From the NCBI GenBank assembly GCA_017562135.1, contig QEYB01000228.1:496001-560000 (forward strand): DNA of 64,000 bases, read 5' to 3'. Origin of the DNA: Dipylidium caninum. Its lineage: Eukaryota; Platyhelminthes; Cestoda; Cyclophyllidea; Dipylidiidae. A program made the translations under genes and the position numbers. Each line of letters begins with the position of its first letter. Positions within the stretch are counted from its first letter, which is position 1. A model generated the notes under the pieces. It did not search any database and was not told the origin of the DNA. It saw only the letters and a program-made list of their open reading frames with translations. Shown here piece by piece: positions 12,501-24,500 of this stretch.

Positions 12501-15500
12501 CGCTAAGTCGGAGGTGAAAATATTCGCACACAATCACACCGTGCGGAAGAACAAAAGTCCCGTTTTGACCTGAACAACGAGTACGTTCTCATCACGCTGA
12601 GAATGCGGCCCAGAAAAGGAAAGAATTAATGCTACGGGTAGAGCGGTGCCTCGGTCTGCCCCGTTTATCGCGGAGGGAGGTGACGGAGTTCCTGTCCTCC
12701 GCCCGCATAACGCCCGAGTGTCAGTTGTTCTGACGCACCGCGCCGTGATTGGCAGGTTGGGCATAGGGGGGGGGGGCGTCCATCCCCGTATCCGACAGCC
12801 GAACTGTCCTACTTTACGCATGATCGGTAGCCTCCTCCCTCGCAGCCCAGGGGAAAATTGACGTGTAGCAACCTGGTGGGGTTGGGAGACGGCGGTTCTT
12901 CCAACGAGTTCCCCGCCTCTTCCCCTGACACCCCTGTCAGTCCGCTTCGGGGCCTTTAAACGTCTCATTGACCCCAAGATCGCATTTGGGAGGAGGTAAA
13001 GTGGCTTGCCGCTTGAATCGAATCTGGTAGAGTCTTTGGCAGCCATCGAGTAAGCCCTGCGCGATGAGGTAGAGAGGCGCGGGCACTCGATCTTCTTATC
13101 GAACAGGTCAAACGAGGCCAGCGAAGCGATCTGAAGCGAATACTGGCATGTCTTCGGCCGGCGCTCAGTAGACGAGGCTGAGGAGAGTCGAAAGGCGGCG
13201 ACTACTCAGGGTAGGTGGAACCAAAAATTGTGATTGGGCGTCCATGAAGCGTGAGGACAACTTTTCCCCTTTCCCCTCCAGCTTCCGCAACCACTTTCCA
13301 GCCACTTGCAGCCTGAGACGTTCGGCGCTCCTCAACGCATCATCACAATTGCGAAGCAGAATGTCTTCAGCGGGGTGCCGAGCATGCGCAGGTAGCCACG
13401 AAGCTTCTCGGAAGAGCAAGAGGCGGCGTTGGGCGCATTTAGACCGCGGAGATCGTATTTAACTCGCTGGTGGACGTTCTGCTCTGTTCAGACCTTATTT
13501 CACCAGGTCCCCTCTCTTAACCCCTCTTTATTGTCACGGGATGGCGAAGAAAGAGGGCGGAGGCGTGGAGGGCTCGGAGGGAAGTGCCCGAGAGCGACTC
13601 TCAAATGCGCAATTTGAGCGCCTTAGCGGTGAGCGAACATGTTTTCTACGATCACACACTCGCACCCACGGCATTTTGTGAACAGGCGCCAAGTGGGGAA
13701 GGCGATGAGGCGAGAGAGAGGGATTAGAGAGTGCTGGTCGGCCAGAAAAGCGTCGCCCAACACGACGCGGCGTCAAACCTTCATTGATGTCGTCGTCGGC
13801 AGGCGGCTGAACCCCCACCCACGCAGCGCAGCGCGAAATAGACGTTGGAGGTAATGAATGCCTTCCCTGCGGTGCATTGAGGTTATTTGATGCCATTTCT
13901 CTGAAATCAGTGGCGCACATGCTACTCATATGTTATATCAGCGGCACTGCTAGTGCGAGACTGCAAACAAACATCACGAAGTCGCGTTTCCTCGACATCA
14001 GCACCCCGCACCTCGTCGGTCTTGCCAGCTCCACGACGGGCGGCCCTATGGTTTGCCAAATCCATAGCTAGTCTTTCGTTACTTGCCGAAAAGACGTGGG
14101 ATGGAGCGGAGGAGTAAGGACTGGCAGATAGATGAGCTCCCTTGGGCGGGATTAATAGCAAAACTCTGAAAATATGTTCGCAATTGTCTTACCGATTCGG
14201 AGATCCACGGCGCAGTAGTCTGGAGAGTGGTCGAGGAAAGCCAGCTTTTCCTTTTGCCGCCGGAGCCATTTCTCGCCGAACTGCGTCTGTCGTCGTCTAC
14301 GCTGCCAGGCGGCCGAGCCACCGGGTCTGGCGAGGCCCATCACAAACCATTTGGTGCTGCGCTTACTAAGGTGCCCTACCGGCAGTGGCAGGCCACCGAA
14401 GTTCAGCGGTTCTGGCTCCCGACGCAGCTGGCGTGCGCTCGGGTCGAAGAAGACTTGGAGGGCGTTAACGTAGGCCTTCTTCAGGAGGTCGCCGACGCCG
14501 CGGAAGGCTCCGACCCGCTCCCAACAGGTGCGCAGGGAACAGGCTCCACTCACACCGTGGCATTTGCACTTCTTCTCCCTCATTTGCCACACGAACTGCA
14601 GAAGATCGTACATTGGTAAAGCAGTGGAACACTTCCAGCCTGCAGTTTCGTCCAAGAAGACCGTGTCTCCATCCTCCCAAAACGCCCCACCAGTGATGGG
14701 TTTCCGCCTGAATCTGTTCTGAGCTTCAGTCAGTACCAGCGTTTCCCTTCCTCGAAATGGACTTGAGGTGAAGAAGCTTTAGAGGGGGAATACTCGTTAG
14801 CATCTTCGCCTTCCACCTGCTCCACTGCGAGGAGGCGAATTTCCCTCTCCTCGCCGCCCCCAATTTCGCCAATGGATGTTTAAAATGAGTGGAGAAGAAG
14901 TGGCAATCGACCAGAGAGCATCTACTCCTTACGCGCCCATCAAACACACCAACCCCTCTATTCTTTGCCGACCGAAGAAGGGAGCGGAGCGGCGCCGACC
15001 AGTCGTCAGGTCCGTCACGTTCGAGAGTCGTTTCCGGCCGTGTCGGACAGAAACGGACAAAGAAGTGGAGGCGACCTATTCGTCGAAAAATGGGAATGTG
15101 GGGCGAGTGGAGCAGACCTTGGTACTAGCAAGGGATTTCCCTTTCATCCACGCTCTCCGAGAGGTGATTTCGCTTCCACCTCGGAGAAGACCGCCAAACT
15201 TCGTCGCAGACTCGGCGACGGTGGCGCGACGGAACACATTTCGAGAGCTCAGGCCAGGAGGAGAAGGGAAGAGGTATCGCTTGGCTCGAAGCAAGGAGGA
15301 AGATGATGTGGAGCGAAAGTCCTTCCCTGTCCCCCCCCCTCCCACCGTCCCGCGGCGACAGGTCTGGTGCCGCTAGAGTCTTCAACTATTTTAACTGGCA
15401 ATAGCCTCTTCTCCACGAAAGGCCTCTATGTCGGCTGGCGTCCTACCGACGCCAGATCTAACTTCCGGAGCTCATTCGTCTTGCAGTGCATGGACAACCA

Positions 15501-18500
15501 GGATGCCGTCCGCCATCTCGTCCGACTGCGAGGAGTCTGCAAAGCGGGTCGGGGGTGGCGGAAGGCGGTCCGCCCGTCGAGGTTGAGTGCCGACTCCGCT
15601 CGAGGGTCGGCGAAACCCGTTGCCGCGGCAGGAGGTAGGGACACTGACAGGCCTTCGGACCAAACGAAAGAGCGACTGGTGAGCGAAATATCGCGCAAAG
15701 GGAGAGGAAGGTGGACATCGTCGCGTCTAACTGGCCAAAGGAACATCGAATTATCGAGACCGGACCATTCGCTCCTGCAAACTGGGAGCAGCCAGTGTGG
15801 AAGGACGATTCTTCGCGTCCACATAGACAGCTGCGCTGCGTGGACGAGGCGCGCATGAGAGGAGCCCTCGTGAGGCCACTTAGTCGGAAAGGGCAACGCG
15901 GGTCCTCCTGCGGCGGGAGCAGCGCTGCCGAAAGAAAGGACTGAAGCAAACAGGACATTCGACGCCGCGAGTGGCCAAAGTGAGCTCGTTCTGGCGGGGT
16001 GGAAAGGAATTCGCCACGCCGTCTGGTGGCATTGACCGCTACGTGGAACGCTCTGAGAGCCCCGCCCCGTCACGGAGGTTCGTGCTCCTGTTGCCCCAAC
16101 AAACCGAAACGGGAGCACGAGGGTTGAGAGACGGCGGGAAACGAGGAGACACCCTGCCCGTGACGTCTGAGCCTAAGAATTTCATTGTTTTAGGCAGCCC
16201 CGAGACGCAAAGGCGGTTAAGTAGACCCCTCGCCCGCTCCCCATTCCCCCAGTCCTCTTCTCTCGCCGCGTGGACAGGTGGCTGAGGAGGATTGGGTGGA
16301 AGAGCCGGCCGCAGTGGCGAGTGGGGCACTTCGGCGTGAAATTCCGGGCACGCAGAGGCACGGCACTGCGTGAGCCTGTTCATGGCGTGCGAAATGAGGT
16401 CACGCCGACGCCTATGGTGGAAAACGGGGCGACTGGCTGCCGGACTTGGGCTGCGCGTCAGAGACAATGGCGGCCAATGTGGAAGGGGCAAATGGAAAGC
16501 TAATTTCATGGTCTGCGGGTTTCGGCTCGCATGAGGGGACTTCGCCGTCCCGCCTCATCCCCGCCATCTCAGCCGATGGTACCCGCCTACTCAACCCTTT
16601 ATGTGCATGGCCGGGCAGTTGCACCCTTCAGCCTTCAATGATTCGCAGGAGCCGCCTGTGCTTTGCTCCACGGAGTTGGTCTGCCGCGCCCTCGGCCGGT
16701 CGGCCACTCGACAAAAAACCGGCCACGCTGCCTACAGCCTCAGCAATGAGGCAGTGTCTCCCCAATCTTTCTTTCCTGGTGTCACACTTGGACGCTAATC
16801 GCTGACAAGCCGCTTAAGTCCTCTTGACCGGTCCTCCGCGTGCCACATGGAAGCAGTCATCGCCTCCGCCACGCCATCGCGGTCATTTCATCAGCATCTC
16901 GTTCGAGTAATCGGCGGACGCTTAATGAGCCTGTAAACGGTGACACGAAAAAGCACCGTAAAACTACAAACGCCTTCCTAATTGGTGCTCTTAAGGGGGC
17001 ATTCATCAAGCTCGCGCCACGCCATCCCGTCCGAGTCCACCGCTCCGCCATGCCGCGTCCCGCACCACCCCTCCGCCTCCCCTGCCTCCGTGTCCTCCTC
17101 CGCCCGGTCATTACACGCGTAAACTCGTAAAACGCGGTTGAGTGGAGGGGTTTTTGATCGCCGGTCACAAACTCTTCTGCCCGTCGCCTTACGGACGGGC
17201 GAGGGAGAGGAGAGCGAGGAAAGAAGGGGGGCGGGGGGTGGGGGGGCGGACAGCAGCTGGTCTCAGCGCCCGTTGACAGGCGAATTCGGACCGTCCAAGG
17301 AGCGCAGCTCCATGATGAAATGCGCCCGGAAGAAGGAAAGATGTGGGAACGCCGCGAGGAGGGGAGGTGCTGGAGACTGGAAGAAATTAAACCAGCCTCT
17401 TCCACTCCTGCCGAGGGGAGTTGTGATGTGCCGAAAAGGCAAAAAACCAGTCCCGACACTCAAGTCACCGCTTAGTGCGGTTTAATAAAGACGGTTGAGA
17501 CACTCCTTCATGTTTCTTCAATTAAGAGTAGTGCGCGGAAGCCGTTTTAGTTATTAATTTCCTATTTTCTACGAAAAATTTTCTCCAATCATACAAAATA
17601 ACTGAAAATCGTAGGGCATCACTTGAAAATGAATCACGCTACTTAAATTGATTAGTAAGTAGACGTGGACAAGTGGGTTATTACCTTCCTAATGAAGGGG
17701 AAGAAGACGCGGAGACGCTTCGTCACAAGACAACCCTCAACCGATTCTTCCACGCGGAGCCTGAAGGCATCCGAGATAAAAGCGCGAAAGGTCTTTCGCA
17801 GTTTCAGTAGTGATAAATTGAGTGGAGGAAGTTGTTCGCAGAGTTGCCAACTCGGACATGGTCGCGGACCCTTCCGTCTGCTGCTAGGAGGAATGTGAAT
17901 GTTCACTAGCTTCCTGAGCTGAGCCGGAGTAGACTTTGGTCCTGCCCATGGGTGTCTAAATGTCCGAGTACTCTGACTCGTGAGCGGTCGGAGGCGCTGG
18001 TACGTGCTGCCGGCTGTGAGGGCTACGTTAAGCCAGACTGTTGAATAAGGAACGTCCCGACTACGCAAGACCATGAGGCCTCATTTATGCTGCTGAAGAA
18101 AATTTTCGACGGGAACGCAGCTAGCTCCTTCGTCCATTCAAGTAGATGGGCTTTCCCCGCCTGACAGGACTTCAATGATGACCACTGGGTCTACCAAAAG
18201 AATCACATCGGAGTCACTTCGTCCCCCTCATCCCATCGGACTGCAGCGTCTCTTACCGGGTCCCGTGAAATCTCGCCATTTAAATGTGAACGGCAGAGCC
18301 GTTGTTTTAGAAAAAGAGAAAAGAGTAAAGAACACCGACTGAGAAGTGTGAATTTGTGGTAACGGAGGCCCCAGGTAAATGCACGGCGGCGGTTTCGAGG
18401 CAGCGAAGCAATTACACCGTCTGGACGGGACGTCGAAAGAGGGGAGAAAACAGCAGTGAGTGACTTCTGAGAGCCGGTTCTGGCGGATTTTCTCTATCAA

Positions 18501-21500
18501 GCAGTGAACGCGTTCCACTACATAAGTACGCCGCATTTCTGCGACTCCGTTAATCTAAAGGGTCCGATGGACAAGTGTTGGGCTGATTGTCTTTATTTAT
18601 ATCGCCAAATCAAACAGCAAGTAGCCTAGAATCGGTTAAAGCATAAGGAGCAGTTTACACTTGACAGAATGGAGTCGATTACAGAAATCAACAGTCGCGG
18701 TTGGCGACGGGAGGTAACATCAGGTAAGTCGGAGTAAGGCCTACAAATGCGACTCACTTGAACTATTTTGCAGTTATAGGTCAGTCAGGTGCCAGCGATG
18801 GCACAAAAATAGGCAATCGAATGTTGCAAGGTGGTTTCTACGCAATGAATGGCTCGACTTTACGTAAATACGAGAACCAGAAGTGGGTTTCGAGTGTAAA
18901 TAACTATTCCTACTTATGACCTATAAGTAAAGGGTTATTGGGCCTTTAATTTCCTATTACGAGAATAGGTGTGTGCGGCGCCCCCATCTCGTGTGCTGTG
19001 AATAAACAATATCAACTTATTTCAACCCAATGACTGCATATGCAGAGTCTGCCCAAGGGAAGAGCTGTTGTCAATCCCAATACAGGGGAAATGTAGGACT
19101 TTGGAGACCAAAGGTGACACGCCAAAAATCATCTTATCTTAGAACTTTCTGCGAATGAAAGTAATACAACGAACAATTTAATAAATGGGAGTAATGAGGA
19201 GGTGATCGAATGTTTGTGACCGTAAGACCCTTTATTTGCGATGGACCAGGAAATTCATAAAAACACACTAATGTGTGAAGGAAGGTGGAGGCTTTGCACA
19301 TTTCCTTTTGTCGCATCTTGGGTAGTTCATGCGTTCCGGGTTTAATGTTTTTTCTTAATATTTAAGGAAAGAGGATCTTGATGTGTTACCCAGCGGCTTT
19401 TCTATTTTCCGGCGAAAGAATTAGCAGAACTACATCTCCGAAGGCGGCTAAAAGTCGACGTTGAACCAGACTTAAGCCACATTACATTCTTTCTCTAAAT
19501 GCGAATACAATTGGGGTTGGAGCTTCTTCGCTGACCTCAACTAATTCCAATCGCAAATTTCTAGCACAATTTGCTTCTGCCTCCTGTACTCATTTTGAAC
19601 ACTTCACCCACGAAATGATGCCGCCACCTTGTTGGCCTCCTACGTAACGTGTTTAAAAATAAAGATCGCTGCCTTCTATTACCCGGAGCAAAACTTGAGC
19701 AAAAGAGGCTGCCTACTAAACCTAAATAAGTAGTATCCATAAAGTGTGATGGGGCACACATTTTAACTGTACACCGGCCTTTTAGATTTGGCTCAAAAAC
19801 CTGACGATTTTCCGACTGACAGGTGCTTATTTGAAGTAAGCATCACAAAGTACAACTGTTTTTAGAAATATTTGCTGCGATGTAAGAAGGCGACTTAATA
19901 CCCCCACAAGTAAGACTTCGATTTATCGGGTTAAAATTTTGGGGCTAGATAACCTTCACTTTCATGACAGTCTAGACAAGCATTTTTTACTCCACCGCAG
20001 CCTTGGCCTAATCGACATGCATTGTAAAACGCACATTTATTTGATTTAGTGATTTCTTACCATTCTGCCAACCCTCTGGTTGTGGGCATCCACTAGAATG
20101 CGTGCCTCAACGCCGTCACTCAGTCCACTGTCGGTGTCAGGATTGCCAGGTGATGAGGATTGAGGAAGACGATAGGGCATCCGGTCCTTGGGAATACGGA
20201 TTTCCTGGAAGAGCCGCACAAGACGCATTCCAAAGCGGATTGGATCGCTACAGCCGCCCCACGTAAAGGTGCCGCCGGAGTCGGTCGCTTTCGAACCGCC
20301 TCGACGATCGACGTCGCAGTCGCAGGTGCTGATGCGCCCTCTGCTGCAGGCCCGGGTCACCGCCTGGACCGCACCGGCAGCCAGAGCTGCTGTCAGAAAA
20401 GCCGTCTCGCGGGTCCCTTGAAGTCGGAGCATAAAACCAAAGTACTTTCTGCGTATTTGCCGGCAGGATAATTTCGGCGTAATTGTTACTACTGACAAAA
20501 TTTAAGTACAATATCTAAGGATTAATAAACCTCAGCGTCTTAATATGTATAGGAGGAGAATTGCATACATTGTGGGACCCAGAGACCTTGATTTTCTTCC
20601 ACCGCATTATCTACTAAAAATACCTAAGACGCAAAGTACATCATCATCCATATCTTCTGCAAGAAAGTCTGTGGAAAATAATTGTAGTTGACGAAAAGCA
20701 GCTCAGATTGTAACGTCAATTAGAGGGTTATTTTATAAAAAGTGTGTTTTCACTTTTAGAAATTCCATGCGCATGTGACTCAGATCAGTGGTGGAACGGT
20801 GTCCCCCAACCACCAACCAGAAATCCTCAAATTATTACGCCCAAAACGTCGTTGCTTCTGTGTAAGCAGAGCTCTCAAAAAAACATTAAAATGTCAAAAA
20901 TCAGAGTATTGTCCACCTTACCCGTTAAAGGTTATAAGCCGAATTCAAAGAGACTTATTTAAGATTAGTAGTAGCGCCTATGGTCGACAGATTGGCAGTA
21001 GAACGAGGAAAAGCTGACAATCATGCTTTGCTAGACGCAGTCATTGTCTTTTAAGGCTGCGACGCTTCATTTTCTAGCCTGCAGGCGAGAACGAATTAGC
21101 ATTTGTGAGGCGCCCAACAACATTTAGTTCAACGCCATGATAGGAAAGAATTGTAGGGGCCCTCGAACAGAGTTTTGAGAGTCGAAGGGAGAAAAGTGGC
21201 CACACGCCTTACCCCACCTCCTGGAGCTGGTTTCCGGGTGCGAGCGCGTAGAGAGGGGAGAGAGGATGCCTTCATCACCCCACGCCTCGTCCTAATCTTC
21301 CTCTTGCTCTTCCCCCTCTCCTCTCTGACTCTAAGCCTCCAAATACATCCCACCGGAACCGTCGCAATGAAATAATGCTTTAACCAGATCGAAGTCTACA
21401 ATCGCGGTGGAAGTTTGAGAACTACGGGTGAGGAGAGTGGCTGTGGAGGCCTCTCGATCGGCCACAAGTGTGTGGGAGCACTCAACCAATCCGCGGTGGG

Positions 21501-24500
21501 AAGGCGGGTGGGCAACAGCGCCGAGGAGGAGAGGCACGAGAATGGTTTCAGGGGGAGTGAAACGCGCTCGGCGGGTGCCAATAGCCGTGTGGTGTCCGTC
21601 TCCTTCGCACTAGTCGAGCATACGGCGACAGTCGCACACGACACGGCAAGACACGACAGGTGGAGAGTTCACTTCCTGAAGGTTTCCAGAAGCCTCCTTC
21701 TTGCAGTCAGCACGCTCTAAAAGGTCTGGGGAATTAAATTTTTCACTAGGTGCCACAGAAATTTGTCCTCTCCCGTTTCATAAACCCTCGGCTCAATTTG
21801 GGGTCGCCACTCCAGATGCTCTCGCACCGGCCCTCGCGGCAGCCCACTCGACCCTCCTTCCTGGCATCTGATGCGCCAAACTGCATCTTCCAATCCTTCT
21901 ACTTGCTTTCCTCCACGCGTCTTACGACTCTGCTGGTTGCTAGGGATTCTTATTCACATAGACCTTCACCATTCATGGTTTAAAAATGCGCTCGGCCATC
22001 CGCAGCTGCGGCCAAGTGTTCGGTGCCCAAGGAGGGCGTCGTTCCCCTGAAACCTTTTACTTCCATGACGGGAGACCGTGGCAGGAGTGTTTTTTGAGGA
22101 CCGGGAGTCCCGAAATGCGCCACGACTCCTTGGCCTGGAGCGCCGCACGGCTCGGTGTAGGCAGCGAGAGGCTCCTCGCGGTCTCGGGGCAACACGCGCG
22201 TCGGTCGGCTGTTGAATTTCGATGCACACAGCTACTCCATTTGCACGCCGGGGAGGCGTAAACAGCCTGTTTGAGAAAGCTTACGGACAGGAGGCCTCCT
22301 TTCGGCACCGCGTCCTTTCCCTCTCTCTCGCTAGCGCCCTCCTCGACTCTCTAACCAGGTCGGCGCCCAAACGGCTCCGTCATCGCCTCGGTCTCGCGCG
22401 TTTTTCTCATGACCATGGTGGCTAATCGAGGCGCCGGCGTTAGTTCGCCGGCCTGGTGGTTCGTTCACGCGCACAAACAGGCGCAGAGAAGGCAGTGTCT
22501 CGGCATTGTAAACGCAGGGAAACGTGAGTCGGCAGCCATGGGTGTGAGGCTGACGAAAACAAGAGTCACAGTGGGAGCCGTCAGTGAAAGAGCCGGTGCT
22601 GAAGCCGCAGGCCGTGTGAAGCGCCTCGAGCTACACGAGGAAGTACGCGACGAGGCACGCGTTACAGCAACTGGGGCGACTTAGATGGCAACCATTATAC
22701 GAAGGGTGTAAGGGTCGAGAGGCTAAAGTAGCCACTCACCCAGCTTGTTTCTATCAGGAAGTCGGCCATTTCATTTCGTAGTAAGTTAGCTGAAAGTGCA
22801 GGTTTAACCCGAGCAGTGGAAGTCGATGCCATGATGAGGCGTTTAAAGACGAGGTGAGGGGCTGATATCAAACCTTTTTGAAAGTCTGACTTTCACGGCG
22901 ATGAGAAGATGTCTTTAACCCCAAAAAAGCATAACGGCAGTGACAGCGACGCTGAATATGAAATAAGTAGCATGCGCCTTCTATTGCATGTTGCCCATTA
23001 CGGCGTTATTTCACGGTTACGAGGAGCCAAACCGCGCGAGAAACGCCCATACAAACTGTCGATGAGGAGGAGACGGCGGCCCATTCGCCACGTCAGAGCA
23101 GTGAATCCTCGAAGAGGAGAAAATGGAACGTAGGTGAGATGCACCGCATCCACTGGCTGACGGGCAGAGGCCAGACTCGACGGGCACCACTTAAACGTCG
23201 CTTTTTTGTCCAGTGGTTAATACAGCCCACAAATATTCCTCGCATTCCACTCCTTCCGTTGGCCTTTGTCCGCTTCCCCGCATCTCCCACTGCGCCACCT
23301 AGGCCACGGTGGAGTTCGGCGCTCTGAGGTGCGCCTCTACGTGGGACGGGATTTTGCGCAGTGGGATGGCCAACATCACGGGCGAGGGGTGCGGTCTCAC
23401 GCCTCGCTGAGATTCTCCTCCGCCCAGCCTTGACGACGAGGGTGGGAGAACGGGCACAGCGGAGCACAGTCCTGACACTCGAATGTCCAACAGGGCAGAC
23501 CATCATTCTTCCTTCTCCCCTCCGACTTCCCATGAAACTGCCGAAATCAACATTATCAGCCTGTCTCGTGCGCGTCCGGCGTAGACTCACTTAGCGCCGT
23601 TTCGTGCGACTTTACCATGGTTGATCGGTGGGGGATATTGCGGTGGTGGTTGTGGTGATATTAGAAGGGGTCTTTTCCATTCTCCTACGTAGTCCTTTCG
23701 CCTTTCACAGGATCTTCAAAGCACACCGTTCCCCAGGCTCTGAGAACGCTCGCCTTTCGGGCACCGATGGCGCGTGGTAGGACTAGGGTAAGCAGAAAAG
23801 TTTGCCGTCTGCCGCGTGGGTGTGGACCCTCGGTAGACGAAGAGAAAGTTTAAAGGAGTCGCACAGGACACGTCTCCGACTTGCGGTCCGGTCGTTCTTT
23901 CCCTCCATCCGCCAGCAGAAGACGGATAGGCGAACGGACTTTGCTCTTCTACAGTCGATACTGAGACGTGGAAGCGCAGAAAACCAGCGGGGACCCTGTC
24001 GTCACACCCACGCCTATGCTTCGTCTTCTTCCTCGTCGTTCTCGTCCGTCCAGCCGCTCCATACGACTCCCAAACTACGATGGGGAGAACGGCGGTTCCG
24101 GCGTTCGTGTAAGCTCAAAGGGTATCATCGGGAGACAACCGAAGGAGATTGAGAGGGGCGGAGTGGAGTTTAGAGGGGTGGGGAGGTGCGTTTCCCGCAT
24201 TCTGCCCACCCCGAGCCGCTGAACATTCGGCGACGGCAAATTAACGTTCGCAAGGGAAACTGAGGAAAACTGGACCTTCCGCGGACAGACGGTGGTAATC
24301 GTGGAATCCGGCCGCATTCGCGCAGGATTTAGCTATCACCTTCTTCCAGCGACCAGCTCGCTTCCGCGTTCCACTTTCTTCCGCCCCGCGTCAGCCCGTC
24401 GCCCTTCCCACCAAACCTCTACGGACATGCGTCGGTCGCGCAGATGCCATTTTGGGCCACAACCATACCTTCTCCCCCGAGGTGACAAATGCCGCCTCTC

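Larger units (their letters stand above)
10933..14192. other. Wnt intron 3
   Basis: Non-coding, GC-rich. The only structure I see is a pair of diverged direct repeats at 12103-12318 and 12471-12680. Open frames of 130-170 codons are unrelated to known families. Confidence 0.75.

Noticed and set aside
15426..16118. 230-codon minus-strand open frame in Wnt intron 2, overlapped by long frames on the other strand
   Set aside because: Ser/Arg/Pro-rich, no domain, GC-rich context that keeps several frames open at once; no splice or start support.
23093..23590. 165-codon frame in the left arm of the inverted repeat
   Set aside because: The other arm breaks it with a one-base indel, so coding conservation is not supported.
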